A DNA stretch of 33,210 bases, taken from the NCBI GenBank assembly GCA_014621425.1, contig JAANBB010000431.1, positions 1 through 33,210 on the forward strand. Reading direction: 5' to 3'. The notes under the pieces are model-generated. The model worked only from the letters and a program-made list of their open reading frames with translations. It did no database searches and was not told where the DNA came from. Shown piece by piece: positions 1 through 13,500 of this stretch (positions within the stretch are counted from its first letter, which is position 1; every line of letters starts with the position of its first letter). The translations under genes and the position numbers were made by a program. The DNA comes from Cylindrodendrum hubeiense (Eukaryota > Ascomycota > Sordariomycetes > Hypocreales > Nectriaceae).

Positions 1-2386
1 CTACTGAGTCTTCCACCTTGACCGAGTCTTCCACTGCTACTACCAGCTCGACTGAGTCTGCCAGCTCTACCGAGTCTTCCAGCTCTGCTTCCACTGAGTC
101 TGTCAGCTCTACTGAGTCTTCCAGCTCTGCTTCCACCGAATCTGCCAGCTCTACCGAGTTCTCTAGCTCTACTGCTGCTAGTTCAACCGAGTCTTCCAGC
201 TCCACTGAGTCTTCCACTGAGTCTTCCACTCAGAGTGTCTCTGCTGCTGGTACCACCAGCTCTGCTGATACTACAACTGTCGCTTCCCAGAGTACTGCTT
301 CCAGCACCACCACTTCCGCTGCCCCCATTGCCACCATTGACAGCACTATCCTCATCCTCGCCCGTGAGGACAGCGAAGCCTCTGCTGCCAGTCTTGGTCT
401 GTTGGCCTATGGTATCCCCTATGAGACCCTTATTGTTCCCTCTGAGGGAATTGCGCTCCCTACCCTGAACGACTCCATTTCTCACGGCAACTATGGTGGC
501 ATTATTGTTGTGGACGCTGTATCTTACTCTTACACCGCTGGGTGGGCCAGTGCTATCACCGCTGATCAGTGGACCGCCATCCATGCCTACCAGACTGACT
601 TCAGCGTCCGAATGGTTCGCATCAATGAGTGGCCCGGTGTTGACTTCGGTGTTACTACCGTTTCTGGCAGCTGCTGTGACGCCGGAGTTGAGCAGAGCGT
701 CTACTTCTCTGATGTCTCCGACTTCCCTACTGCCAATCTCAAGATGTAAGTACCTCAAGAAATACTTCGGCACTTCCCAGCTAACAATCTTCTAGCGAAG
801 CTGAGATGGCCACCGATGGCCTTTACCACGTTCCTGCCACTATTACTGATTCTGCCACCACCAAGGCCGTAGCTATGTTTGGTGTCACTACTGGTTTCAC
901 TTCAGCGAGCGTCGCCGCTGTTATCAATAACTTCAGCGGCCGTGAACAGTTCGTGTGGTTCATGAGCTGGGCTCCTGATTGGTCCGAGACCTCTGCTTTC
1001 CTCCAGCACGCTCATATCCACTGGGTCACTCGCGGTGTCTTCCTTGGCAAGCGTAAGGTTCATCTGAGCTGCCAGATCGACGATCTTCAGCTAGCTACTG
1101 AGCTCTACTCCCCTGCTGGCACTGAACTCAAGATTGAGATTGCCGACCTAAACGCCCACATCGCCTGGCAAACAAGCATTAACAGCCGCCTTCCCACTGG
1201 CTCTGCATTCTGGCTCGAGTTTGGACACAACGGCAACGGTGATTTTATTTCTGCTGCTGAGTTGGACACCACCCAGGATATCTGCATTCCTAATGACGCT
1301 GTTGACTACGACGAGGTTGCTGACACCGCCTTGGAGTTCGTGAAGCCCCTTGGCACCGGCGAGGACCGCTGGCCTACTGGATACGAGACCTACAACTGGA
1401 CCAAGACTTGTGCCGAGCTGGATGACTTCGCTGCCTGGTTTATGGTCGAAGAGAACCGCAATGCCTTTGCCCACGTTTCTCATACCTTCACTCATCTCGA
1501 GCTGAACAATGCCACCTACCACGATGCTGCCCGTGAGATTGCTTTCAACCAGGCTTGGTTGGCGCAAACCGGTATCGATAAGGCTACCCACTTCTCCGCC
1601 CATGGTATTATCCCTCCAGCTATCACTGGTCTTCACAACGGAGATGTTATCAAGGCTTGGACCGATAATGGCATCTACCACGTCGTTGGTGATAACACCC
1701 GTTCTGTCCTCCGAAACACCGGACACACCTACTGGCCCCTGATTTCAACTGTGGCTGACAACGGTTATGACGGACTTGTTATTGTCCCTCGATTTTCCCT
1801 TGCCATCTACTACAACTGCGCTACTGCCGACTGCTGTGCCGAGGAGTGGGCTGCTATCTCTAGCGGCACTGGTGTCTTTGATGACCTGATGGCTATCTCC
1901 AAGTCCACTAATGTGCGCAACCTGCTCGCATTGATGGCTGACCCCTACATGTTCCATCAGGCCAATATGCATCAGACCACTGTTGAAACGAGGACTGTTG
2001 GTGACTACAGTGCCCAGATGTCTCTGGTTATGTACTGGACTGAGACAATTGCCCAAGAGATCGCTCGTCTGACCAACTGGCCTATCCTCTCCCTCAAGCA
2101 CGATGACATTGCTCAATACTTCGTCGACCGCAAGACAGTGGATGATTGCAACCCTAAGCTTTCTTACACCTTCTCAGATGACGGCTTGTCAATCGAGTCT
2201 ATCACCGTCACTGCGGATGGTAACACTTGCTCTGCCAAGATTCCCGTCACCATCCCCTCAGGCTCTTCCAGTGCCTCCGGGGGTTCCGTCACTTCTGATG
2301 TGGTTGGCGCTGAGCCTCCTATCCAGTGGGTGACGCTTGACGGCTCGCCTGTCACTCTTACACTTAGCTCCCCCGTTAAGTTGTAA
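1..2386 (+). CDS. Agd3-like secreted polysaccharide deacetylase (CE18 type), 5' end outside window
   Basis: Two exons are visible: 1-745 and 796-2386, joined by a 50-nt intron (746-795; GTAAGT donor, CTAAC at 781, TAG acceptor). The frame is open from base 3, so the true start lies upstream; about 777 residues are visible. A Ser/Thr-rich low-complexity stretch comes first, then a Rossmann-like region (starting ILILAREDSEASA), then the deacetylase domain. Candidate metal ligands are the Asp of QIDDLQ and the two His of HVSHTFTHLELN, as in NodB-type deacetylases; CSAKIPVTIP lies near the C terminus. The resemblance is to fungal Agd3, which deacetylates the cell-wall/biofilm polymer galactosaminogalactan outside the cell. 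Family is recognised from conserved blocks; the substrate is inferred. In Aspergillus fumigatus agd3 lies in a cluster with uge3, sph3, ega3 and gtb3; none is seen to the right here, so any partners would lie to the left. Confidence 0.85.
3..245 (+). repeat. Ser/Thr-rich coding repeat, 42-bp period
   Basis: This stretch encodes mostly Ser, Thr, Ala and Glu with recurring STES units. The clearest tandem unit is 14 residues (SSSSASTESVSSTE followed by SSSSASTESASSTE), seen in the DNA as a 42-bp spacing between the copies starting near 75 and 117. It looks like an O-glycosylated linker or stalk in front of the deacetylase. Such tracts tend to vary in length between strains. Confidence 0.75.
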
Positions 2387-3998
2387 ACAATCTCATTTAT
2401 CAATAGGAGGATCTTGTATATCACGCGGCACATAACTACGCATTAATATTCTTGCAAATTAAATTAGTTACTTCAGTGTTATGAGACTTCTTACATACAA
2501 ATACCCGTACTACGCCCATCGTATATAAATGAGATATCCTCCTGATGTATTCCAACTGGAAAGAAGAAAATGAGGAATTGATCTTAATAATGTAGAATTT
2601 CATATTGTACACAAACAAATCTTATAACAAATGTACCTTTTTAGTGAGATGAATAAGTATCTTTGATAATTGGCAAGACCTGGGATGAATATTGACGAGA
2701 GTTTCAAAGTTCGCACTGTATTGTTGAATAGAGAATACACGCCATTTCCTTACTACACCACGCGGGATAAAACCGATGCTATTAATAAATTGGATTAAAC
2801 CGCACCAGAATACCATTTATTTAATGGTTGTCGCGATAAGGTCGAGTCAGTAATGATTTCGAACAACAGCGGATGGTTTAGAGGATATGAATATATGTGG
2901 AATGCAAAGAAGGCAATTCGTGCCCATGCTCTCAATGTCGAAAGCCGAGTAATTTTAGTAGTGAAATTGTCTCATATACGCATCCAGACCCGGTCAGCTT
3001 GGCGTCGAGAATATGAAATGACAACTTGAGGTAAGTGGTAGACCTAGGTAGAAGTATGGACGGCTATCTATATCGCAAATAATGCGAAGGGAAAACTGGG
3101 GTGGGACATCGCGTTTCTACACACCAAGTTTCACTAGAACCGGATCTGCTGTTTTGAAAGTGGCTGAGTGTCAAGGGCGATTTTCTGGCGGCCGCCACTG
3201 TGGCAATGCTTCGACAAGCTTGCTAGATGCCCAAAATCGTAACCTAGATGAAAAATAAGGGCTGGAACTTTTGATTGCCTTTCTGAGGCTAGACAACCCA
3301 ATTGAGGGGGTGACCCAGTTTTATAACTCACCATTATTATATGTTACGGTTAGGGTGTCGAGCTCATCCCAGTATGGCCTCATGTTTCCCATTAATTCTA
3401 TGCCAGCTCCCCTTTCCGTGAGTAGTTATTCCATTATAAGCGAGGATCATCTGATACACGCGGGTTAAGTATGCTACAATAAATCTAGATCAATCCCTAA
3501 AAATGCCAAGATCCCCCAAAGTCCCTGACATCATTCGGTGACCTGCCCAAACAGGCAACTCCGATGCGGCCCGCTGCGCGATGCGACCCTAAGTCGATAT
3601 AGAGGAGGTCGATCGGATGGGATGCCGGCATGCAGGTTTGATTCTGGAAGGTCGTTTTGCTCATATGGCTTAATTTGTGGATCGCATAAGTGGGATCTTC
3701 TGATACTACTTTGACCTCGTAAATGCAGTGTGACTGTGAGGGAGTGTCCTTCGCAACTTGATTTTCTCCTGCCAGAAATGCGTTTTTTCACCCGAGACTG
3801 ATCGCAATGACTATAGTGGCCGCATGAATATTATTTGCCTTCCAAAAATGGAAATGTATGAGAACTAGTACATATATAACGCGTCGGTAGACCCCAAGAA
3901 CTAGGCCTGGAGCTTGAATCCTGCGCTTACAGAGCAGTCGAGCAGACGATTGCAGAACTTCGAAAACATTTGGCCTCAACTTATAGCTTCTTGTCAAT
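2387..3998. other. Intergenic, 1.6 kb, no supported gene
   Basis: AT-rich spacer between the deacetylase and the aminopeptidase. The open frames here are short (up to 131 codons), carry no recognisable motif and lack coding-like composition. The right end holds the aminopeptidase promoter. I see no tRNA, repeat array or transposon end. Confidence 0.6.
3873..3879 (+). promoter_or_regulatory. Possible TATA box of the M28 aminopeptidase
   Basis: TATATAA lies 120 bp upstream of the proposed ATG at 3999 in otherwise mixed sequence. Position and sequence suit a fungal core promoter; nothing else supports it. Confidence 0.35.
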
Positions 3999-5247
3999 AT
4001 GCGAGGAATTATTGCATTCGCGCTCCTTGCAGCGCTATCAAATGCCGCCTCGATCAAACCACGACGCTTAGAAGAGCCTCTGTACAAGATTGAACTTGCA
4101 CCCGGCGACGTTCGTACCGTTACTGAGGAGGAGAAGTGGGCACTGAAAGCTGTAATTTGACCCACGGCACTGTCACTATTCATCTAATCCTCATAGGAAC
4201 ACAAACACTTTATCGATATCACAGACCTCGACGATGAGCCTGCCGCTGGTCTTCAAAAACGTGCAACCTTCCCCAATGCTGTCGCGCAAACAACCGCCGT
4301 GAATGCTCTATTCCCTCAACTGAGCCAGTCACGAATGCGCACTGCTCTGACGACGTTTTCCACCTTTCACAACAGATACTATACTGCATCTTACGGACAG
4401 CAGTCTGCTGAGTGGCTGCTGGCACAGGTTCAGTCTATTATCTCAGCGAGTGGCGCTTCAGGCGTGAATGTTACAACATTTGCGCATTCTTTCAGACAGC
4501 CGAGTATCATTGCTACCATTCCTGGAAAGAGTGCCAAGAAGATCATTGTTGGTGCTCATCTAGACTCTGTCAACCTTCAGAACCGAGCGGCGGGACGTGC
4601 CCCTGGTGCTGGTGAGTTTACCTCGTGCAAGAGCTGAAGCGTGAGGCTAACTGCCGCAGATGATGATGGATCAGGTAGCATCACTATCCTCGAGGCTTTC
4701 ACCGTTCTCTTGACAGATTCTCGCATTGCGTCTGGCGAGGCGGCCAACACCATCGAGTTCCACTGGTACGCTGGTGAAGAAGCTGGTCTGCTTGGCAGTA
4801 GCGCCATCTTCCAACAATATTCTCGTCAGGGTGCAGATGTTGGGGCGATGCTCAATCAGGACATGACTGGCTACATCAAGGCCGGCACCAAAGAGGTCAT
4901 TGGCGTTATCACTGATAACGTTGACGCTTCACTGACAGCGTTCCTCAAGAAGGTCATCGCGGCTGTAAGTAAGAATACTCTAGAAACCGAATGATAGCTG
5001 ACGATATGCCCAGTATACCTCTCTCACTGCTGTGGATTCCACATGTGGCTATGGATGCTCTGATCATGCGTCTGCAACCAGGGCAGGCTACCCCGCGGCG
5101 CTCGCTTTCGAGTCCACGTTCGCCAATATTAGCCCCAACATTCACTCGGCTCAAGATACGCTGAGCACAGTTGACTTTGCTCATGTCCAACAGTTCGCTC
5201 AGATGGTGGTCGGGTTTGCTTACGAGCTTGGATTTGCTACGCTGTGA
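3999..5247 (+). CDS. Secreted M28 zinc aminopeptidase (leucine aminopeptidase type)
   Basis: Four exons (3999-4151, 4197-4611, 4660-4964, 5014-5247) give 368 aa; introns are 45, 48 and 49 nt and each join restores the family frame. The N terminus [18 protein letters not shown] is a signal peptide, followed by an acidic propeptide-like region. All ligands of the two-zinc centre can be seen: His172 and Asp174 (AHLDS), Asp190 (ADDDGSGS, codon split by intron 2), catalytic Glu229 with Glu230 ([10 protein letters not shown]), Asp257 (NQDMTGY) and His309 (CSDHAS). Spacing and size fit fungal Lap-type enzymes that remove N-terminal residues from extracellular peptides. The ATG at 3999 was chosen because it alone supplies the signal peptide. 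The gene stands alone between long spacers, so context adds little. Confidence 0.93.
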
Positions 5248-6923
5248 GCGTTCGTTTTAAGTTGCTAGCAGCTTCCATGCGCCTGCCAGGTGGGTAGAAC
5301 CGAGATTACTCATGTCTTGTTGAGAGTAATGATGAATATTTAAGCTGTGTCGTGAACCCAAGATGTCAAAATTTGATTCTGATTTGTAAAGGGTTTTCAG
5401 CTTTGAAGCTAGTCATACAGTATCAGCAATGTGCTCTTGAAGCATCGACCGGAACCTCGTTCGATGAATACAGCGAGGCATAAGGAGTACGAGAGGTACA
5501 TACGCATACAATAGAGCACCACATATTTCCTCCTCGAGCGACTTGTTTATTTCATTGTGGGTTTCCTGCGGCTTGCTTCAGCACTTCATAGGAAGTGAAT
5601 GCAATCATACCATGTTGAACGTGACGCGACACCAACCGTCTGACCAACCCAGGGTTACTGAGACTTCAAGGGTCGTATTGCCCCCTGGGAGATGGGGTTT
5701 AACTTTGTGGACCCTTCGGTACTTGGTCTCGACATTTCTGGGCATCATTGATCATCAGAAAGGGCGTTGTGCCAGACACTGCAGAAACATAGATCGCATT
5801 ACTAAATTTCTTACCAACATGCTAATTTCTCGCAAGAACTCGGTTGCAGAGAATTAGCATTTGACCCGACTTTGCTCAGTCTCGCCGATCTTGATATGGC
5901 AATTAAAAGTGTACGTCGTCATTTTCTTTGGGCGCAATGGCCAGGGCATTTTGTATAAGGCGATGCAAGGATGAAGCATGTTGACACAGAACACAAACGT
6001 GGCGAAACCAAACTATGATCGACGCCTTTTTCTGTATGGTCACAATAAAAACGCGCGGTTGCGTCGAGAGTTGAGTTTACGTGGTCACGCATATCACGAT
6101 GCAGCCTCGTTCCAAATCTTCGAAACGCCGCATCTTAAACGCCATGACGCAACACCGGCATTTGCATACCCACACCCGACCACAACAAGGTTTTTTCCCC
6201 CGGGTATCTCTGTATGAATTCTCGCCTGTAGAATTGCGTGGACTTGAGCTAGCATGTGAACTAGCTTTTCTTAACGCAATCAGGAAGCCGGGATTCATCA
6301 ACAATATTCGACAGTGACATCCTAAAGTAGCTGTCAATCAGTCGGCAGACAAATTTCGGTAACTTGATAAAGTTTCACCAACGTGTCTGGCTTTCCGCGG
6401 CATCCGACCCTGCCTGTTTTGATACACTCGTGTCTCCAGTCTAACCAAACGCAGCTCGCTTTGAGCTAAGCTCTAGTCGCAATGATACCCTTGTCGTTTT
6501 CTCTGAGCCCCATTGTGAGGGAAAAGCTCACTGACTTGAGACGCCATCAGACCCCTGAAGCTCTAGAGGCAGTCCGGGGAAACTTAAAATCAAGACAGCC
6601 CAATCGAACACCTTCGCAGCAGACAACCGACTGGCAGACGCGCCCGCTCGTCGATTCCAATGTTACCCTGGCCTTCGTATCTGATTTAAGTCCAAGGTTG
6701 ACTTCGGTCTCACACCCAGTGTTGGTCAGAGACCGCGGGCTATGCCGCCAGGAGTTAGTTAACTGAGCTAGAGGGGAGAGGCGTCAAGGTCGTGTAAGCG
6801 ATGCTGGTTGAATTCAAAACCTCTCGAAGCCCCCATGGAAGCGTGACCGCATTTCACATGGTTCTTTTAACTAAACGAAAAGCCACTTTGTTTTCTTAAT
6901 GGGATACCAGATGTCAGGACAAG
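5248..6923. other. Intergenic, 1.7 kb, no supported gene
   Basis: Open frames at 5543-5857, 5978-6217 and 6482-6766 (79-104 codons) show no domain, no joinable neighbouring exon and no family resemblance. I treat this as spacer plus the promoter of the MFS gene at 6924. No repeat or mobile-element structure was seen. Confidence 0.6.
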
Positions 6924-8634
6924 ATGACGTCTACAGTTGGGTCAATTCCATCCACGTCAAGACGTGATTCTCTCCACGCTGCTGGCAGCGTCTTCTTTAT
7001 TTCCTCGGCTGGTCGTGTTCTGAAGCTCCCGATTCCGAGCACTTCCCATCGAGATCCGTTGACTTGGTCTCCCTCCAAGAGATGGATGGCTTTTTTTGCG
7101 TTACAGCTCTACTCTGTCGTAGCCTCCTTCGAACTCAACCTTCCTGGATTTCTCGTCAAAGCCATTCAGCAGGAGTTCAAAGAAGAGGTAAGTTGCCGAC
7201 TAATCCGTATTCAAATCACCTGTGCTAAGTCAAATAGGATATGAGTCCTTTTAGCATCCATTCACTCTCTTCCGCGATGACGCTGTTTACTGGCTTCGGG
7301 TATCTTTTAGGGATTCCTATTTCTACCGGTGTTGGGCGACGTCCCATATTCTTAGGCGCAGCATTTGTCACCGGCATCTCTACATTGTGGGCCGGAATAG
7401 CCGGTAGTTTCCTCCAACTACTGATAGCCCTCTGCTTGCAAGCCCTGGCTGCTGGGTCCGCAATTGGGATGGTAAGCAATTCCCCATCGGCTGTCTGATC
7501 TTTCGCTAACCATGTTAGTGTCTTCTCATAATCATTGACGCCACATTCATTGGCGAACGCCCGAGCGCTCTCTCTTTATACTGGTGTGTTGGGTCGGTTT
7601 TCATCAAGCTGGGGCTCATAATTCTGCCATTGAAGACAGACATGAATACCAACTGGCGTGAAGTCTACCGGATATGGCTTGCGCCATGTCTAGTCGCACT
7701 CATTCTCGCTCTAGTCTTCCTCCCTGAGACATATTTTTTGCGACCTCCAGTTGCGCTTGATGGACGCGTCCTTGTTCAAAGCAGCTCTGAGAAAGTAAAG
7801 ATTTACGCGGAGTGGGAAGAAGTTGAGGATATCGGCTTAGAAAGACCTCTCCCTGAGCTGCCAGTGACACGCAATCCCTTCATCCGTCTCAAAGTCAGCC
7901 GAGCACCTGGGACTGATTTGAAAGGCATGGCTGCGACATACATGCAGATGCTACTCTGCATCCTGAACCCCTTGACTTTTTGGGTCTCCCTCCTCACTGG
8001 AGCCATACTGAGTGGTGTTGTCTTCTTGAACCTAACGCAACCCAGTGTCCTAGTAGGAGTCTGTGGTCAGGATCCTTCGGCTGTCAGTACACTTTTTGGG
8101 GTCACGGGGATCATTGGCTCCGTTCTGGCATTTCCAGCCAGCGGCCCACTAGCTTCTTGGTTCACACGCTACTACACATTTCGAATGGGCGGCATCCGAC
8201 ATGCCGAGGTTTATTTGCCAGGCTTCGCTATCCCCGTCCTCTCAGGCTTGCTCAGCGTGGCACTTAATGGCATTGCAATAGAGAAAGGTTGGCCGCCAGC
8301 CTGGCTGTTTATCGCCTCTTCCTTAAGCATCTTTAGCTGGCTCACCGGAAACGTTGCCTTTACACTTTGGATAACTGAGGCCTTTCCTCAATGGGCTGCT
8401 GCGGCTTTAGCTGTCCAGCTATTTATAGGCAACATGATAAGCTTCGGTATCGGCAGTGCAATCGTGCCGTGGGTTGAGTCAAAGCATATCATTGAGCCAA
8501 CCACGCTCATTTCTGGACTGATCCTAGTCCTTGGTGTTCTTACTGTCCCTGCTGCTTTCTGGGGAAAAAGTGTTCGGCAGTTCATACATGGTCGGTGGAG
8601 TGACTCTGAGAAGGGGGCTTTACGTCCTCAATAA
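6924..8634 (+). CDS. MFS transporter, 12 membrane segments
   Basis: Three exons (6924-7187, 7238-7471, 7519-8634) give 537 aa; introns are 50 and 47 nt. After a hydrophilic N-terminal tail of about 60 residues, six membrane segments run from WMAFFALQLYSVVASFEL to CLVALILALVFLPETYFL, with GVGRRP in the loop after TM2 and the LPET sequence often found after TM6 of fungal drug:H+ type MFS proteins. A central cytoplasmic loop of about 85 residues follows, then six more segments ending in TLISGLILVLGVLTVPAAFW. This is the MFS fold, probably a plasma-membrane proton antiporter; the substrate is unknown. It faces the ABC transporter gene across a 1.9 kb spacer. None of the TCGG-N6-CCGA sites found further right occurs in its promoter, so co-regulation with that module is not supported. 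Confidence 0.85.
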
Positions 8635-10556
8635 GGCGTTCAAATGCCAGATTTTCTTTTCTCTGAATTTCAGCTAGCTCAATCACCACACTAGATTCTC
8701 TTTATCATTTTAGGCAATCTCTATCAAAAAGTCAATCCACCTTTTCCCTTTTCTGGTTGAAGTTACCAACTCCAACAAAGGTGGACATCAACTTCCATTT
8801 CACAGGCGCACTATGAATATATGTAGCCTAGTGTATTCCCGGAAATGAGATAATTTATCCCAGCCAATCATGTTAGCGGTCTCTTTCAGTCGGGACGTAA
8901 CTCAAGTCTGGATCAGGATCGTAGTATTTTCTGAAAATCTCAATTTGAGAATTTGGACGATGGACTTTCACTTACACTTTGTAAGACATCAAGATGTTTT
9001 TATGAAAACAGTGGTGAGTAGATAGAATTAGATAGTTGACAATCTAACTTACCATAGATGAGAACATAGCGCTCAATATCAGGCTCGTGAATAGGTCATA
9101 AAGTAATCTCGTTAACACCTTGCTTTCTTGCATGTATCAGATAAAGTGGATAACTGCCGGAAAGAATCGTCACACTCACAGTCAACACTGTCACGTTGGG
9201 GCAGCGCACCGAGCCAAAATAACTACTGGCCCATTCAAGCCCTTTCCGAGGTAATGTAGTGTAGTAGCCTTGTTCTCTATAAGATCAGTTATCGGCATTC
9301 TATGATTGGTGATTGAGGGTCAGGGAGTAACGAGAAAACGTTGTTGCCATTCGATGACCAAATATAGTAAAAATGACTACGACTCAGCTTCTGTCGATTT
9401 ACCCAACTTGTTAAAAGCAAAAATGACAAAATAAACGTGTGCCCTTATGCGCACTAACTGAAACTCCAAGGCTGCATCATCTTACTGACGCATGCTTGAC
9501 CAAGGCACTTGTCAGGGTGTAGCGTACAACTAGGGAGTGAAGAGGGCAAACTAGCTACTAAATGCTTAATAGATAGTAGGGATGAGGGGTGACTTCTATT
9601 AATACAGGGCCGTAGGTTGCTATTTATGCCCTTCTATAGGGAATCCTATCGCCGATACTCGGATACGTTGCATTTCTCGTAGTTTCGACCTCACCTGAGG
9701 AGAAATTACAGAGGCAATACCGCCTTCAAGAAAAGACGACCGCGACAGGTATCGCAATTGCAAAAAGATGTTGGTTGCCTGGGGAGCTTTGCAGTCGAAT
9801 ATGGCGTGGAGCATGATGTAGAACTCGTCATTTTGCTATAAAGCACGATCAACCGGAAAAAGACTCAAGTTCACGTCATAATAACCGTCAGCGTAATTAT
9901 GGCTGCCTATCTCATACTGGGTGCCTGGCTGCCTTGACAAAAATGCGACACCGGCGAGCTCAGAAGAGAAATTATGGAGACTGATTTAAGCCTAAAAGAT
10001 GCATACACATGCGATCAACGCGTAACCGTTGCGAATATTATTACGTGTGCACCTTGGATGCCCGACGTAGTTAACAACAAACAACTGATTTGTAATCTCT
10101 AGCGGGGCGTCGTAATTCGTATTTGGTACGTGTTCTCTCAGTGCCTAACCAACCACTGCGATGTTGTAGGGACTAAATAGGCAATCACTGATTATGCGAC
10201 AGATAGCCAGGGTAAAGCGCACCAGTCGGCCGGCTATCGGCGCCTAGGTCCTGCATCAAATTCCATCAATTGCCCCTTTGGATGAACGGTTCTTGCAGGG
10301 GTACTCCAGTGCGCCCGTATATCGATGCTGTCGTAGCCAATTGCTCAAATGGGGTAACGGTGGGGAACAAAAGTTCCGACTTGACGGCATTCGCTTGCGC
10401 AATCAGAATCGCGTGACTTTTATCAAGAGGCCCTACAAAAGTGCTGACTCCCGCCAAAGATGGTAGGGCTGATAACGGCTAAACGGCTCTGTTGTGAATT
10501 GTGGAATTACCGCCAATTTGTGCCTTCTCGCCATTCTCCAAAGCCTCAAACTAGCC
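8635..10556. other. Intergenic, 1.9 kb, no supported gene
   Basis: AT-rich spacer holding the MFS 3' region and the ABC transporter promoter. Small frames at 9620-9814 (-) and 10266-10466 (both strands) are not recognisable. No TCGG-N6-CCGA element is present. No tandem array or terminal inverted repeat was found by eye. Confidence 0.6.
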
Positions 10557-13500
10557 ATGGAAGAGCTTGCTATAGCCCAAGTAGCAGGCTCGACTTGCTT
10601 GCTTGCCTGGGATCAGTCGTTTGGACCTCGAATAAATAAGTCTTGCCGGTCATTCGATTTTACCCTGCAATTTGAAGATGTCTTTTTCGCCTGCCTACCA
10701 GCCGCAGTCTTTATCTGCCTGCTGCCATGGAATGTTTTTCGGTTGCTGAAGAGCGCCCCGACCAGCTCGATTAATTCCAAGCTTCAAATTGGCAAATTGG
10801 TAAGCTGAGGTCATTGGGGAATTCAACCACATGGGAGAAGCTTACCATAATTATCATTCAGATTGCACTCGGGGGGCTTCTCATTACCCAACTCGCATTT
10901 TTAATCCTGCGAGCTCAACATGAATCATTCAAAACAGCTGCCTCATTGGCGGCTGATATTCTAAGTCTGACAGCTACAATCGGCGCGATACTACTTTCAT
11001 ACCTCGACCACCAGCGATCTATCCGTCCTTCCACGCTTCTGAGCCTCTACATTTCCGCGTCAATTGTTCTATCTATTGCCCGAATTCGAACGCTATGGCT
11101 TATGGCACCGAGCGCTCCAGAACCGGCTGCTTTCACCGCGGTATTCATTTTGACCATCATTGCTTTCATCCTTGAATCCATTGAAAGGAGGTCGAGCTTG
11201 AGGGTATCCCAACGGCCTGGCATGTTGAAAGAGTACGCACCAGAACAGTATAGCGGACTTTGGGTGCGGACGAGCTTTGCCTGGCTGCTGGTCACATTAC
11301 GTCTCGGGTACACCAAATTTATCGCGGTAAATGACCTACCTATGCTGGATACGCAGCTTCGGAGTTCTGTGCTACGACAAAAGCTATTATCTACCTGGGC
11401 AACTTGTGAGTTAGTTCGGTAGCAATTTATTCTCAGCGCTAATCATGAATAGACAATCAGCAAGAGCGTCATAGTCTACTTCGTGCATGTTTTCGCGCTT
11501 TCTTCTTCTCCTTCTCGTCTGCAATTATCCCACGTCTCTGTCTAACCGCCTTCACCTTTGCGCAACCCTTTATGGTTGAGACCACGGTGAAATTTGTTGC
11601 ACAAAATTCACCGGATAGTACGTATGGAAAAGGACTAATTGGTGCCTGGACCCTTGTTTACTTGGGTCTTGCTGTGAGTAATCTCAATGTCCTCGTTGTG
11701 TCAATTATGATCTTACTAATGCCCAATTATAAGACGTCTACTGCGATCTACCAATACCAACTGTTTCGATTCGTCACACGCCTTCGAGGAGGTTTAACTG
11801 CCCTAGTATATCAACGAACCTTGGAGATACGATCCGTTGATTCAGAAGACATCACTGCAGTGGCTTTAATGGGAACAGACATACCACGCATCGTCGAGTC
11901 ATTTCGTGCAATTCACGAAATATGGGCGACAGTACTTGATATGTCTATCGCAGTATGGTTGCTAGAGCGACAACTTTCTGTCGCCTGTGTCGCACCTGTT
12001 GTTGTCGCGATCAGTACGTTCATAGCGAGAAAGAGATTTCTCATACTGACAAGGTCACAACTGACGTGCTCATTTAGTTTTTATCGCGATTACTTCGAAA
12101 CTTTCGGCCTCAACTAAACGTGAACAACGTCGATGGATTGAGAAGGTCCAGGAGCGACTTCGTATCACCACTGCTATGCTTGGTGATATGAAAGCCGTCA
12201 AGATGCTTGGCCTATCGGAAATCATGTCTACCGTTATCCACAAGCTCCGGCGTGATGAAATCCAGACATCCAAAGGATTTAGAATACTCCTTACCGTGCG
12301 AATCGTTCTCTGTAGGTTTCTTAACCTTTTTTTTTCTTTTCCTTTTTATTAACTTGAGTCTTAGCAAATTGTGTTCTCAACATAGGGCCAGTGGTCACCT
12401 TTGGGATGTATGCAATTATTGCTGTCTACTGGAAGAACGAATCTCTTCTGACAGCACAAGCCTTCACGTCAATCACACTCATCAGCTTGCTAACAAGACC
12501 TGTTTTGATGTTTATACAAGCCCTTCCGGATGTTCTGCAGTCTATCGGTAGCTTCGATCGCATCCAGGAATATGCCAACTATTACCCGAAGAAGCCGACA
12601 TCTGACCACAGCACAGATGCTGCTCCTCACGACTCCAGGTCTGTTATCAGTCTCCAGTCTTTGACTGGTGGGGTACAATACTCTTCTGCACGCGTTTCAG
12701 GGGATCATTTTATTTCACTACATGGCCAGAGCTTCAGTTGGAAACCAGCGGGACCTACAGTTCTAACCGACATCGAAATGCGAGTCGACTCTGAGAGCTT
12801 GACTGCCATTGTGGGCCCTATTGGAAGCGGAAAGACGTCTCTTTTGGAAAGCATTATTGGAGAGACAATCCCCATCTCTGGAACCATTTCCAAGGGAGTT
12901 GGATCTGTCGCGTACTGCCCTCAGGAACCGTGGTTGGAAAATACGACGATTCGTAAGAACATTCTCGGAGTGTCACCGTATGATCCAAAATGGTACGAGA
13001 CGGTTCAAAATGCTTGTGCATTGGGCCCAGATCTCGAGCAGATTAAGCTTGGGGATATGGCAGCTGTTGGGAGTAAAGGATGTAGCCTAAGCGGTGGCCA
13101 GAAACAACGAATCGTAAGTGAACATTGGCTGACAAAGGGACAACACTAAACATTCAAATAGGCTCTTGCACGAGCTGTGTACTCAAGGTGCTCGGTTATT
13201 TTCCTCGACGATACATTCAGCGGCATGGATGCTCGTACAATCGAACACATCTCCAATTCTTTGCTGGGACGCAACGGGATCTTCAGAAGATACCGAGTTA
13301 CCGTCGTCCTAGCTACTCACAACCGTGAGTTACTGAGACGAGTATCTTGCTGATAAAGGATGCTAACAGAACCTAGACAAACTCATGGCACTCGCTGACA
13401 AGATCATCGCCCTCGAAGGGGGGAAAGTTGTCGAGGTCGGAAGCCCTGCAGTGCTCCTTACAAGCAATGGCTACATCAACCATCTTGGAATTACACTGAA

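Noticed and set aside
18..749. A start codon at 18 for the deacetylase gene
   Set aside because: Position 18 is TTG and the frame is open to the left edge (base 3), in the middle of a Ser/Thr repeat. The start lies outside the window.
5543..5857. 104-codon open frame in the aminopeptidase/MFS spacer
   Set aside because: No recognisable domain, no usable flanking exon and no coding-like composition.
9620..9814. 64-codon minus-strand frame in the ABC upstream spacer
   Set aside because: Isolated, with no domain and no matching neighbour; most likely a chance frame.
10494..10556. An earlier GTG start for the ABC transporter
   Set aside because: GTG is not a normal start in fungi; the first in-frame ATG (10557) lies in CCATGG and gives the usual ABCC N-terminal length.
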